Assembly: GCA_016758965.1 (NCBI GenBank)
Contig: JAEPRB010000481.1
Location: 1-17,994, forward strand
Source: Circinella minor
Lineage: Eukaryota > Mucoromycota > Mucoromycetes > Mucorales > Lichtheimiaceae
Reading direction: 5' to 3'
Length of the DNA stretch: 17,994 nucleotides
Within the stretch, counting starts at the first letter, position 1. The number at the start of each line of letters is the position of its first letter. Position numbers and translations under genes: made by a program. This document shows positions 9,295 to 17,660 of this stretch, piece after piece. The notes beneath the pieces are model-generated. The model was not told the origin of the DNA, searched no databases, and was given only the letters and a program-made list of their open reading frames with translations.

Positions 9295-10600
9295 ATGAAC
9301 AATACTTTCTTAATGGACGATAACTTCAACGGTTTTACTGGAAGATACGGCAGTACTCCAATTCCAGCTCAAGAAGCACCTAGTAGCACTACTTTATGAT
9401 CATTAGAGAATGGCGCTCCTGTATTTAATGGGAATAGTACCCATTGGGCTGAAATGGGTAAAATGCATACTTGGATTGATGCTGCAGACTCCAAGTTGTT
9501 ATATTTTCAACAATTAATGGACATGCAAGGAGGTGTTATTGATACTGTCAACAAACGCAACGCCAACCTAGAGCAACAGGTCCATGAGTTGAAAACTCAA
9601 ATTGACAACAGTGTCAAAAAGAAGACTCGCCATAGTCCACGTGAGAGCATACTTTCAGTAATAACATTAATAGTTTTCTATATATAAGTTCTTTAAGATT
9701 AATCATGATACTAACCAATACCTTAATGTTACTTAAATTAGTGCTTTATAAGAAACCATTATAAGAACAAGATGGTTCCTAATGGTGTGGTCAGGAATTT
9801 TGAGTACGCGTTTGACGATGAAGAGAACCTCGGCGTCAGAACAGCAATAATTAATTATATGAAGAAGGCTTCTGATGACTTGGGATATGGATGGCCTGAG
9901 GAATTAATCGAGGAAAAGCTGATCATGGTGTACAAGAATGCCAAATACACCGGCAGCTTAACACCCAAAAGAAAAGAAAAAGAGAGAAAGAGATCTCAAA
10001 AAAAATGGTGTTCGAAACAAGGTCAGTTAATATTTTTATTTATGTGTTGAAAAGAGAAGAGAGAAATGGGGTTATTATAAATTTAACTAAAACTTATACA
10101 ATAGAAATATCATGCCTGTAAAAATATCTGTCAGCAAAATTATGAAGCTCTCCTTATTGAATTTAAGGATTGTGATCGTCTTATCGATCAGGAACTGATG
10201 TCAGATGAAGAAGATTTGCATAATGAGTATGGGGTAGTTGAGAAGAAGGCAGTGTTGTGTCCGTCGTGAAGATCTGATGAGGTAATATATTTTTTTGAAG
10301 AAATATATGTATATATTTAATGGTAATGGGGTGTTCTAACATATAATTCTGCAACAGGCCAAAAATTTTTACAACAAGCTAGACGAGCTGTTGCACAAGT
10401 CTAAGAAAAGGATAACAGGAATGAAGCGTGTTCGTGGCGATCAGTACATTACTGAAGAGGAACTATCAAAGAGTAAGCGAACACACTTGCCTTCTTAGGC
10501 TATAGTTCCTTTGGTAGAACCAGCTGCTTTATCAGTTCAACCTGATAATTCAGAACAACATATAAGCCTAGTTCAACCTGAGGCTCCTTCTGAACAATAA
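9295..10600 (+). pseudogene. Four-exon gene of unknown function, three premature stops
   Basis: Proposed exons are 9295-9657, 9742-10021, about 10148-10281 and 10358-10600, giving roughly 339 residues. Intron 1 (84 nt) has a perfect TACTAAC at 9709-9715 and keeps the frame; intron 3 (76 nt, GTAATA...ACAG) also keeps it. Intron 2 is less certain: the natural CAG acceptor at 10134 is out of frame, while AAG at 10147 restores it. A GTGAGA donor at 9641 is a possible alternative in exon 1. The protein has a short coiled coil near residues 88-110, then a conserved-looking GYGWPEELIEEKL block, a basic KRKEKERKRSQKK stretch, acidic MSDEED, and a C-terminal RSDEA...FYNKLDELLHK helix. Stops are TGA 9397-9399, TGA 10267-10269 (PS*RSDE) and TAG 10496-10498 (PS*AIVP); Trp would fit the last two. 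AATAAA lies at 10619-10624. I do not recognise the family; a nuclear or DNA-binding role would be a guess. Confidence 0.6.
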
Positions 10601-10636
10601 TTAATTTCTTTTTATTTTAATAAATAATGCGCACAT

Positions 10637-10656
10637 GGTAGGGTGGTTGGGTTGGG
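10637..10656 (+). other. G-rich tract, possible two-layer G-quadruplex
   Basis: Five runs of two or three G with 1-2 base spacers (GG-TA-GGG-T-GG-TT-GGG-TT-GGG) stand out in AT-rich DNA, 13 bases after the poly(A) signal of the preceding gene. It could aid transcript termination; it may also be chance. Confidence 0.35.
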
Positions 10657-10888
10657 CATAGGCTTTTTAAGCTTAAAGCAAATTTCTTTTTTATCATTTT
10701 AGTTTTGGAGATAAACTTTGTATTATATGAGATTCAAAGAAAATAAAAACAGAGGCAAATGCAGATGCATTCGCTCAACAAGTGGATTTTACAATATAAT
10801 ATTGAATTACAAGTAAATAATAGAAATATAACATATAAAATAAAATTCTTTCATAAAAAAATATCAAGACCAAAACTTGTGTATATAA
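10657..10888. other. Non-coding spacer
   Basis: AT-rich sequence with no supported gene. A small palindrome AAATGCAGATGCATT-like stretch is present near 10757. Nothing else was recognised. Confidence 0.5.
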
Positions 10889-11305
10889 TATTGGTTTTTT
10901 CCAATCGATTTGCACACACAATTTTTTTTTTTGCACCCCAAGATTTTTTTTTTGCGTGTCCTTATTTTTTTTTTGCGCATTGAATTTTCCAAGTTTGCGT
11001 ATATAAGCACTAGAATTGTTGAGTCTGCAAAGCGGGTTAATGTGGAGGACTGTCAGAACTGGATCAGGCACTCTGCTTCATTTTTTGATAGGTGTTTGGC
11101 TCTTGAGCCAATGCTTTAGTAAAGTGTACTATAAATAAACTGTTTTTTTATATACGCAAACTTGGAAATTCAATGCGCAAAAAAAAAAAAAATTATACGC
11201 AAAAAATTAAAAAAATGTACGTAAAAAAAAAATAAGGACACGCAAAAAAAAAATCTTGGGGCGCAAAAAAAAAATTGTGCGCAAATCGATTGGAAAAAAC
11301 CAATA
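10889..11305. mobile_element. Short inverted-repeat (MITE-like) element with phased A/T tracts
   Basis: The left arm (10889-11006) and right arm (11148-11305) are imperfect inverted repeats from TATTGGTTTTTTCC through TTGCGTATATA; the right arm has one or two extra repeat units. In the left arm TGC follows a T run at 10911, 10932, 10953, 10974 and 10996 (spacing 21, 21, 21, 22). In the right arm CGC or CGT precedes an A run at 11176, 11198, 11220, 11241, 11262 and 11280 (spacing 22, 22, 21, 21, 18). The bases between tracts differ from unit to unit. A central stretch of ~140 bp includes a short coding remnant. Target duplications are not obvious. A non-autonomous transposon made by internal deletion is the simplest reading. 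Confidence 0.65.
10998..11119 (+). pseudogene. ~40-codon coding remnant inside the inverted-repeat element
   Basis: The frame ending at TAG 11117-11119 reads about 40 residues of protein-like composition: KRVNVEDCQNWIRHSASFF then DRCLALEPML. The pattern WIRHS..FF.RC resembles C-terminal ends of DDE-type transposases as I recall them, but this is not proven. Its place directly between the two arms, with the stop shortly before the right arm, is what one expects of the last codons of a parental element kept after internal deletion. Composition contrasts with the poly-A/T arms around it. Confidence 0.4.
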
Positions 11306-11703
11306 CGTGTGAAGTACTGTATGTCAAACAAATACGTTTTCAACTAAAAAGGTATGAGACGCCTATATTTGGTATTTTGTTGTCTATGAGCTGTGATACA
11401 ATTTATTTTTGCCATTTATATATAATTTCTTTTAACTATTTTTTTTTTCTCTCACCAACTTTTTAACGATTACTTCTTTTTTTTATAACCACTGTGATAA
11501 CTATTTATAATAATGAAATGTTCCATTTGATTGACAAATCTATTTTTTAGGAGTAGTGGGGTATGTAATATTAATAATGTTCAATAGTTATCTTGTTTAT
11601 AGTTTAGGATAGAGTAAGCAAATTGTCACCACTTTTTTTTGTGCAACTTCTTTGTTTGGTATGTTGAAAACACCCAAGTACGGTTATGGACCTCAAATGA
11701 AAG
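11306..11703. other. Intergenic region upstream of the intact small gene
   Basis: AT-rich with several T runs of 8 or more. No coding frame or RNA gene was recognised. Confidence 0.5.
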
Positions 11704-11710
11704 TATATAA
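11704..11710 (+). promoter_or_regulatory. Probable TATA box (TATATAA)
   Basis: It lies 64 bases upstream of the ATG at 11774, followed by a T-rich stretch common in fungal leaders. Confidence 0.5.
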
Positions 11711-11773
11711 AGGTTTGGAATCTGTAATAGCATAGACATTACTCTTTTTTTTCAATATTCTTTTATTATTATT

Positions 11774-12423
11774 ATGAGCTTTAACAACGACTTTCGCCCT
11801 TCCCCCTCTCCTGTTAATGAGTATGCCAAACAGTAAGTACTTGAATTATAACCCAGGTGATATGTATACTGTATTTTTATTAACATATTTTTTTATTAGA
11901 TTAATTAGAAATATAGAAGACATAGACAATAAAGCTAGAGAAATTGCTCGCAAGCAACGCGATGTGTAAGTATTAATAATAAAAATTAATGCTTTATGAT
12001 TTGTATACTTATTACAGTGATTAGGATTGAAGACGCTCTCAAAAGTGAAGAAAAAGAAGTCATAGAGTATCTTGAAGATCGATACATTGCCTGTAAATAT
12101 AAAAATTATCCTAAGGCTTTGAAGGTTTTGGATGTGTATGTATCGAATTTATATATATCGTAATTGTTGTATTCATAAAGCATACTAAAAGGTATTTTTT
12201 TTATAGTGGACTTCCTTTCTGGCCCAGCCAGACTAATATGATATATAAGATAGAGAACGATGAAATATATAAAACCGATTCTGAAGTAGGAGAGTGGGTT
12301 GATGAAGTTGATGAAGAGGATGAAGATGATAGAGAAGATGAAGAGGAGCTATTGGGGAAGCGAAAGGCTTCTCCATCACCTGAGCCAGAAAGGAAGAAGA
12401 TTTGTCGTCGTTCTTCAGAGTAA
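11774..12423 (+). CDS. Intact four-exon gene, acidic 150-residue protein of unknown function
   Basis: Exons 11774-11832, 11900-11965, 12025-12135 and 12207-12423 join to 453 nt, 150 residues plus TAA, with no lesion. Introns are 67, 59 and 71 nt; donors are GTAAGT, GTAAGT and GTATGT, acceptors TTAG, TTAG and ATAG, and all three interrupt a codon after its second base. Intron 3 has a CATACTAAA branch-like site. In intron 2 an earlier acceptor at 12017 (ATTACAG) would give an immediate stop, so the frame selects 12024. Protein layout: a short Pro/Ser-rich start, a charged helical region from about residue 16 to 78 (likely coiled coil or helical bundle), a hydrophobic GLPFWPSQ turn at 80-87, a run of Asp/Glu at 111-127, and a bipartite nuclear-signal-like KRK...RKK at 130-143. 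No membrane segment or signal peptide. A nuclear, partner-binding role is plausible but inferred. Family not recognised. Confidence 0.72.
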
Positions 12424-12432
12424 TTTTTTTTC

Positions 12433-12438
12433 AATAAA
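12433..12438 (+). terminator. Poly(A) signal AATAAA
   Basis: It lies ten bases after the stop codon of the 150-residue gene, after a T run. The closeness fits the compact style of the neighbouring pseudogene, whose signal lies 18 bases after its stop. Confidence 0.55.
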
Positions 12439-12549
12439 AATATTTAATACACAGCATCTAACATACTACTGTTTTGCATCGTATTGATTAGTTTTCAAGA
12501 AAAATGGATTGTATAAAAGAGTGTATATAGTAAAAAAAAAGATGGATGT

Positions 12550-12935
12550 CATAAGAGGGTGCATATATAAAAAAGGTTGGCATGAGAGAACAGAAAATAA
12601 AAAGCATCAGTAAAAAAAATATATCATAAAAGGATGTATATATAAAAACATAGGGCATAAGAGGATAGAAAATAAAAGGCATAAGTAAAAACAATGTATC
12701 ATAAAAGAATGTGTATATAAAAAACGTAGGGCATAAGAGGACAGAAAATAAAAGACATAAATAAAAAAGATGGGTATAATAAGAGAATGCATATATAAAA
12801 AAGGATGGGTCATAAGAGAACAAAAACAAGCATAAGTGAAAAAAAAAGATATGTAGCATAAAAGGATGCACGTATAAAAAACGTAGGACATGAGAAGACA
12901 AAACAATAGCATAATACAAGACGTATACAAGAAAA
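12550..12935. repeat. Minisatellite, 75-79 bp unit, about five copies
   Basis: Units start at 12550, 12625, 12700, 12778 and 12857 (spacing 75, 75, 78, 79). Each has CATAARAGGATG, then TATATAAAAA, then GGCATAAGAGG, then AGAAAATAAAAG and an AAGTAAAAA tail. A partial copy precedes the array. Because most spacings are multiples of three, the minus strand is open through the repeats and reads as a Phe/Leu/Tyr-rich chain, which I regard as an artefact. Confidence 0.85.
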
Positions 12936-13235
12936 GAGAAATGAAAGGCATAGGAAGTAGCAGGTAAAATAAAGTGACATAAGGATAAGTAAAGTATATG
13001 ATGAGTGAATAAATTGATGTTGGGATAAAGTAGATATAATGAAAAAAATATAAAGGAATATATGATGGATGAAAAAAAGAGATTATAAATATAAATAAAA
13101 GAGTCGAAATTAATAATGATATAATATTAAGTGAATGAACGGAAGTGATAATGGTATAATATAAAGTGGATAAACGAAATTACAAATGAAGATGAATATG
13201 TCATGTAGTAACAAAGCAGAAGTAGAGATGTTTGA
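12936..13235. other. Non-coding purine-rich spacer
   Basis: AT-rich with a strand bias for A and G. A ~37-bp near-duplicate occurs at about 13108-13143 and 13144-13180 (ATGATATAATATTAAGTG against ATGGTATAATATAAAGTG). No gene was recognised. Confidence 0.45.
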
Positions 13236-14343
13236 TTAACCAGTTATCTTGCGAGGCAGAGGAATGACAACAAGTTTATCAGGACCACTTAATGCAACAG
13301 CAATAGGAGAGAAAATACGATGGACTGGTAGAATACATTCCAAATTCATCCTTAGGAATTAATTGGAACATTCCATCAGACCATGGGATCTTTGGGCCAC
13401 AATGGATGCAATATCGGCTGACTTTGCATACCAATTTACAAATGCAAAGGTATGGTCAAAGTAATCAGTATTGTTTCCTTGATGTAATCAAATACGATGA
13501 ACAAAAAAGTACGCGACCCTACCATATTGCATCTCAGTATACTGACGACCTTCGCGAATGACCAGATTGCCATTGTTGTCTGCTTCCAAAAAAAGTGCCT
13601 GTATGTTGATACCTTTTTTTGATCGCGCCTCGTCACTTCTATACAGTTGCCCGAGGATTTTTATCGACGGCATTTTTTGGATGATATCACCTACCATTTC
13701 ACCTGGTGCATCAATATCTGCAATATGATAGCTTTTGAAGATGTTATATGGATACATATACTGGTAATATTCTAATAACAAATCATAATGATCATCAATA
13801 ATTGTAATTATTGGCTTAAGGTCAAGAGGATAGGTCGATGGTGGTAGCAGTTCCCAGCCAGATACATCTAGTCTACCATTCCATTTCTCTGCATAATTGA
13901 CGAAGGTGTTCAAGTCAAATTCAGCGGCGTTAATGGTGAGGTCAATAGGAGGCGGAGATAGTTGTGGTGCAAGTCTTGTGAGAATTGTTAAAAAGTCAGG
14001 TTCGCCAGCAAACCAATGACTTTTTTCCATAACAAAATTGTCAGCAAAACCAAGTTCTAGAAATCCGCACATATATGTTGTTTCGAAACTATCCTTGCCA
14101 TTCATATTGATGCTCTTCAACAAGCCATTATAATGCTCGAAATTCAAATTCCAAACACTATATATCAGACCAAAGTTATATATCTGAGATCTCAAATGCA
14201 AGTGTGAATGTATGCTCAGTGTTATTTCCTGGCATCTATACAACTCCTCGCATTCAGCACAAAATTGCTTCAACAGCAGATAGGCATGATCTATTTCATT
14301 TTTCATTATTGATAGACTAGCAAGAAGTTTGTTTGCATGTACA
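13236..14343 (-). pseudogene. CMC (CACTA/Plavaka)-like transposase, C-terminal fragment, broken
   Basis: A minus-strand frame runs from the hAT insertion point at 14343 to TAA at 13238-13236, with stops inside at 13490-13488 (TGA) and 13361-13359 (TAA). The region HSHLHLRSQIYNFGLIYSVW followed by FEHYNGLLKSINMNGK matches, as I recall it, the HLHLHL...YGPVYAFWLFSFERYNG stretch of CMC/Plavaka transposases, and the tail after the first stop holds ILPVHRIFSP and VIPLPRKITG, also typical of that C-terminus. The frame stays the same through both stops, so they are point changes (CGA and CAA, or Trp, would explain them). The catalytic N-terminal two-thirds is absent: upstream of 14343 the sequence changes abruptly to an hAT end. 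Its remaining part may lie beyond the hAT element outside the window. Confidence 0.6.
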
Positions 14344-14362
14344 TAGGGTTCTTAGTAGACTG

Positions 14363-14464
14363 ATCCGGATTGGATTGGTACCATTTCGAATCTGGATTGT
14401 CCATGGATTAGAGAGTTGCAATCCGAATCCATTTCGTAAAAATCCGGATTGAATCCGTAATCCG
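14363..14464. repeat. Subterminal ATCCG/CGGAT motif cluster of the hAT element
   Basis: ATCCG occurs at 14363, 14421, 14442, 14453 and 14460 and its complement at 14366 and 14445, seven hits in about 100 bp of AT-rich DNA, beginning 19 bases inside the element end. hAT transposases are known to bind short subterminal repeats of this kind. Confidence 0.6.
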
Positions 14465-14666
14465 TAATACAAAAGAATCAATTAGATGAAAGTTTAGGCT
14501 ATATAGTAGATGTCACAGTATTTTTTCATGAGAGAAGGTATTTTACAAGATTATGTATGGTAGTCGTTTGAGATCGTTTAAGAAAAGTAACATATTGGCA
14601 ACAGAGGTGCATTGTTTTTAGATGATTTTATTATTTTGGTTTGAAAAACATAATAGGAAATAAATA

Positions 14667-14862
14667 AGTTATAATAAAAAAAGAATTGTAGTATTAAAAA
14701 GTTATAGTGGGAAAATGGGATCTAGTAGAAAAAAAGTTATAATGGGAAAAAAGAAGTTACAGTGGGAAAAGAAAGTTATAGTTGAAAAAAAATTATAGTA
14801 GGAAAAAAAAGTTATAGTGATAAAAAGTTTATAGTGAAAAAAAAAGGTATAGTGGTGCAGAA
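14667..14862. repeat. Tandem repeat, ~19-bp unit, about nine copies
   Basis: AGTTATAGTGGGAAAA-like units recur with GTTATAGT (or a variant) near 14668, 14701, 14736, 14756, 14775, 14792, 14811, 14827 and 14847. They lie in the 3' non-coding part of the hAT element, between its end and the transposase stop. Confidence 0.75.
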
Positions 14863-15005
14863 AAAAAAAGTACAAATAAGTTTTGATATTTTGTGTGGTA
14901 GAAATACAACATGACGTGGATTTTTTTTTCGTGGGGGCGAGTAGTAAATTTCCGGTATGCTGAAAAAAAAAGAGGTATATTTTTTTATTTTTATTTTTCT
15001 CAACA
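14863..15005. other. 3' untranslated part of the hAT element
   Basis: Simple A/T-run sequence directly after the transposase stop (minus strand). No gene is supported here. Confidence 0.45.
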
Positions 15006-17222
15006 CTATGATAACCTCATTGTTCTACTACCATCTGAAATCTTTTCATTCTCGCCAAAGAATCGAGACCACGAATCCACCAGCACCCTTGTACGCAACT
15101 TTTCACTACCAAGACGGTTACGTTCAGGTGATAAAAAATGTTTGGCTCTTGAAAAAACCCGTTCTGAACTTGCTGATGAAGCAGCGATTGCCAAGTATGT
15201 TCGTGCCATAGCTTTCAATTGCGGCCAATCGTTTACTTCACCACGCCAATAATCGAGGACAATCGTGTTACTGTGACCACTAGTTGGATCATCCAAGGTA
15301 TATGCATTAATATATCGTGCCAGTTGGTCGGCTCTACCTGGTCTTCTTTGAATAAGTGCATCAGGATCATAGGCTTGTTGGACTGGAACGAATGCTGGTT
15401 TATACTTATCCCATGTCATGTTAACAAGTTCAATTGCTTCACTACGATATTCATCCCAATTTTCAGCTTCCCACCATTCATACTTTAATCGTGGATCCAT
15501 GGCAGTTGCAACAGCATAGACGTGACCAGTAGCCTTGCAATAGTAACCTTGTAGCTTGACCCATCCAACCTTAGCAGCTGCTGACAACTCTGGCCAATTC
15601 TATTAATTCAGACACACACACATACACAATATGAAAGTAAGTATAATGATTATATGAGATATGCGCTGTGTAAATATTATGTTAACTCTTTTTTTCACTT
15701 ATTTTTTTTACTTACATCGTTCCATGCCTCTATGTGGGCTTCCAGTACATTGAGGAGACGATTGTATGCTGTTATCACCAGGTTCATTGTTGGATATGAT
15801 TCACCAGATATCAACGGGGTTAGTCTGGCGAACTCAAACAACAACTCGCTAATTTTCTGGAGACATTGCTACTCGTCGTCAGTTAATTCGAACTTTTGCA
15901 GCTCAGGAATTCCACAGAGAGTTCTATTGTACGCTTGCTTCACCACCAAGGCGCATGCGATCATATAATATGTCGAATTCCATCTTGTTGGGGTGTCTAA
16001 TATTAGCTCACGAGATTCTATGATTTTTACAGGTTGGCTTGATTCTCCTTTAGTGTACTCATTATCATCTAGTCCACATGATTTTTTTCCTTGAAAGAGT
16101 CATGATATTTTTTCAACCATTGTGGAGATGCTCGGATGGTGACAATCCCCTTTCATAATTTTTACAGGATTTTACCTGGTATATAAAAAAAAAGAAAAAA
16201 AAGAAAAAGGTCAGTTGGTGCTTGATTTGATTTTATGTTATTATATCTCTTATATTTCGTATACTTTTTTTTTTTACTTATTTAACCTCTTTTTATTTTT
16301 ATTTTTTATTTTTTATATAATTACCTGCGCTACCTGACCCTATCATATTATCACCTCGATCATCCAACATATCTTCTTCGCTATCTCTGGATTCTGCTTT
16401 CAAACCATCCTGAAGAATATCTTGAGCGGCCAGGTTTATGATAAGAGCAATACACGGGATTCTGTTTTCTTTGCTATCATAAACATCACTTCCAAGCTCC
16501 AGTTCAAGTTCAGTGGCCATGGTCTTCATATTTGATGCATTATCAGCTGTTAGGAAAAATGGTTTTTCTTGAAGATTCTAATGCTCAAGAACACGGATAA
16601 ATGCGGCAGCCATGTTGACACCAGTATGTGATCCTTCCAACAATTGAAGACCCAACACAATAGAATTTTGTTTCCAAGATTCGTCGATCCAATGTGCCAT
16701 TACACTAAGGAAAGGAACGCGCCATTCACTTGTCCATGCATTAACTGTATATGAGAATGATGGGATATCCACGAACAGCTTACGAATACAACCTTCGTAA
16801 CCATGATAAACCCTCAATATGTCGATAGGAATGGTGCTATCACTTGGAAGTTTGACATGGGCGAGAGAAGGTGCAATTTGTGCCATGTTTAACACTGCTT
16901 GGAAATGTGGATTTTCGGCAATAGTGTATGGCAAGGATGCTGTGGTAATAAATAATGCAAGCTTGTCACGGAATAATTGTTGATTGAAATGTTGTGGAAC
17001 AAGTGGATTAGGAGCCAAGAAACGATCTAAACCTTGGGAAGGGAATGGTGTGTCCTTGGATGATTGTTCATTGATACCATGTTCGATCAAATGATTTTTT
17101 AAACCTATAGTTGTACCCTTTGGATCCTTAAAACGTTTTTTACAACTCGATTGTTGACATGTATAAAACTTGATTCCCTGACGCATCTCGGTATCATACC
17201 ATTGATACAATGAAGCGTATGT
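15006..17222 (-). pseudogene. hAT transposase, spliced, with stops and a frameshift
   Basis: Reading on the minus strand, exon 17222-16325 holds a BED-type zinc finger (C-x4-C-x16-H-x3-H, 17159-17079), then the hAT core: SLPYTIAENPHF, a VNAWTSEW block and LTADNASNM. An intron at 16324-16176 (GTAATT...CAG) keeps the frame. Exon 16175-15716 has IVTIRASPQW, LDTPTRWNSTYYM and ESYPTMNLVITAYN. A second intron at 15715-15600 (GTAAGT...TAG) also keeps it. Exon 15599-15006 holds MDPRLK and the dimerisation domain ending ASSASSERVFSRAK and LRTRVL. Lesions: the first catalytic Asp is Asn (16742-16740); stops TAG 16580-16578, TAA 16164-16162, TGA 16155-16153, TAG 15871-15869; and a lost base in an A7 run near 16082-16088. 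Expected residues at the last three stops are Gln, Arg and Trp. The second catalytic Asp (16544-16542) is kept. Family assignment is firm. Confidence 0.9.
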
Positions 17223-17519
17223 TGTCGTAACAAAGAGCTTCGATATATAAAATTGATATGATTTATGTAAAGAAAATAGAATAAAGGCTATAAATAACTT
17301 AATAATTATAGATAAATGGTATGTGGGAGTTCTATTATTCAGGAATTGTACGTCTGAATCCACAAAAGGAGAAGTCTTAATAAAATTACTAAATGAAAAC
17401 CCAATAAAAGGATTTATTTATAAAAGGATAATTTATTTAAAAGACAAGACAAAGTTAAAGATAAAACTTAAAGTAAAAGAGAACTGAAGAAAAGAAATTT
17501 GAGGGTGAAAAAGGTCGAG

Positions 17520-17527
17520 TATTTATA
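17520..17527 (-). promoter_or_regulatory. TATA box of the solo LTR (TATAAATA)
   Basis: On the minus strand TATAAATA lies just downstream of the 22-bp repeat array and is followed by a pyrimidine-rich stretch, the order enhancer-TATA-start expected of an LTR promoter. Confidence 0.5.
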
Positions 17528-17533
17528 CTATTT

Positions 17534-17660
17534 GCTTTTGTAAAAATAGTCAATAGCTTTTGTGAAAACATTCAACAGCTTTTGTGAAAATAATCAATAG
17601 CTTTAGTAAAACATTGCAATTGCTCTTGTAAAAAGCAGCAATTGCGAAAAGAATCAAAAG
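17534..17660. repeat. Six-copy, exactly 22-bp-phased repeat array
   Basis: GCTTTTGT or a variant starts at 17534, 17556, 17578, 17600, 17622 and 17644, always 22 bases apart without indels. The consensus is GCTTTTGTAAAAATAATCAATA. The first three copies are most alike; the last is truncated or diverged (GCGAAAAG). Confidence 0.85.

Noticed and set aside
10759..11071. Open frames over the phased A/T-tract arms
   Set aside because: Lys/Phe-rich translations of homopolymer runs on both strands; only the short central stretch has protein-like composition.
12488..12951. Long minus-strand frames rich in Phe, Leu and Tyr, looking like a multi-span membrane protein
   Set aside because: They coincide exactly with the 75-79 bp minisatellite; repeated units with lengths mostly divisible by three keep the frame open, and the peptide just repeats itself.
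13436..13636. Second minus-strand frame beside the CMC-like fragment as continuation by frameshift
   Set aside because: The original frame continues with matching motifs after the TGA at 13490-13488, so a point stop explains the break without a frameshift.
17223..17363. First ~47 residues of the open frame upstream of the hAT BED finger as the true N-terminus
   Set aside because: This stretch lies within the putative solo LTR and is hydrophobic and unlike hAT leaders; a better N-terminal candidate lies beyond the LTR at 17871-17994.
17534..17660. CRISPR-like array from the regular 22-bp spacing
   Set aside because: Too short a unit, no separate spacers, and a eukaryotic transposon context.
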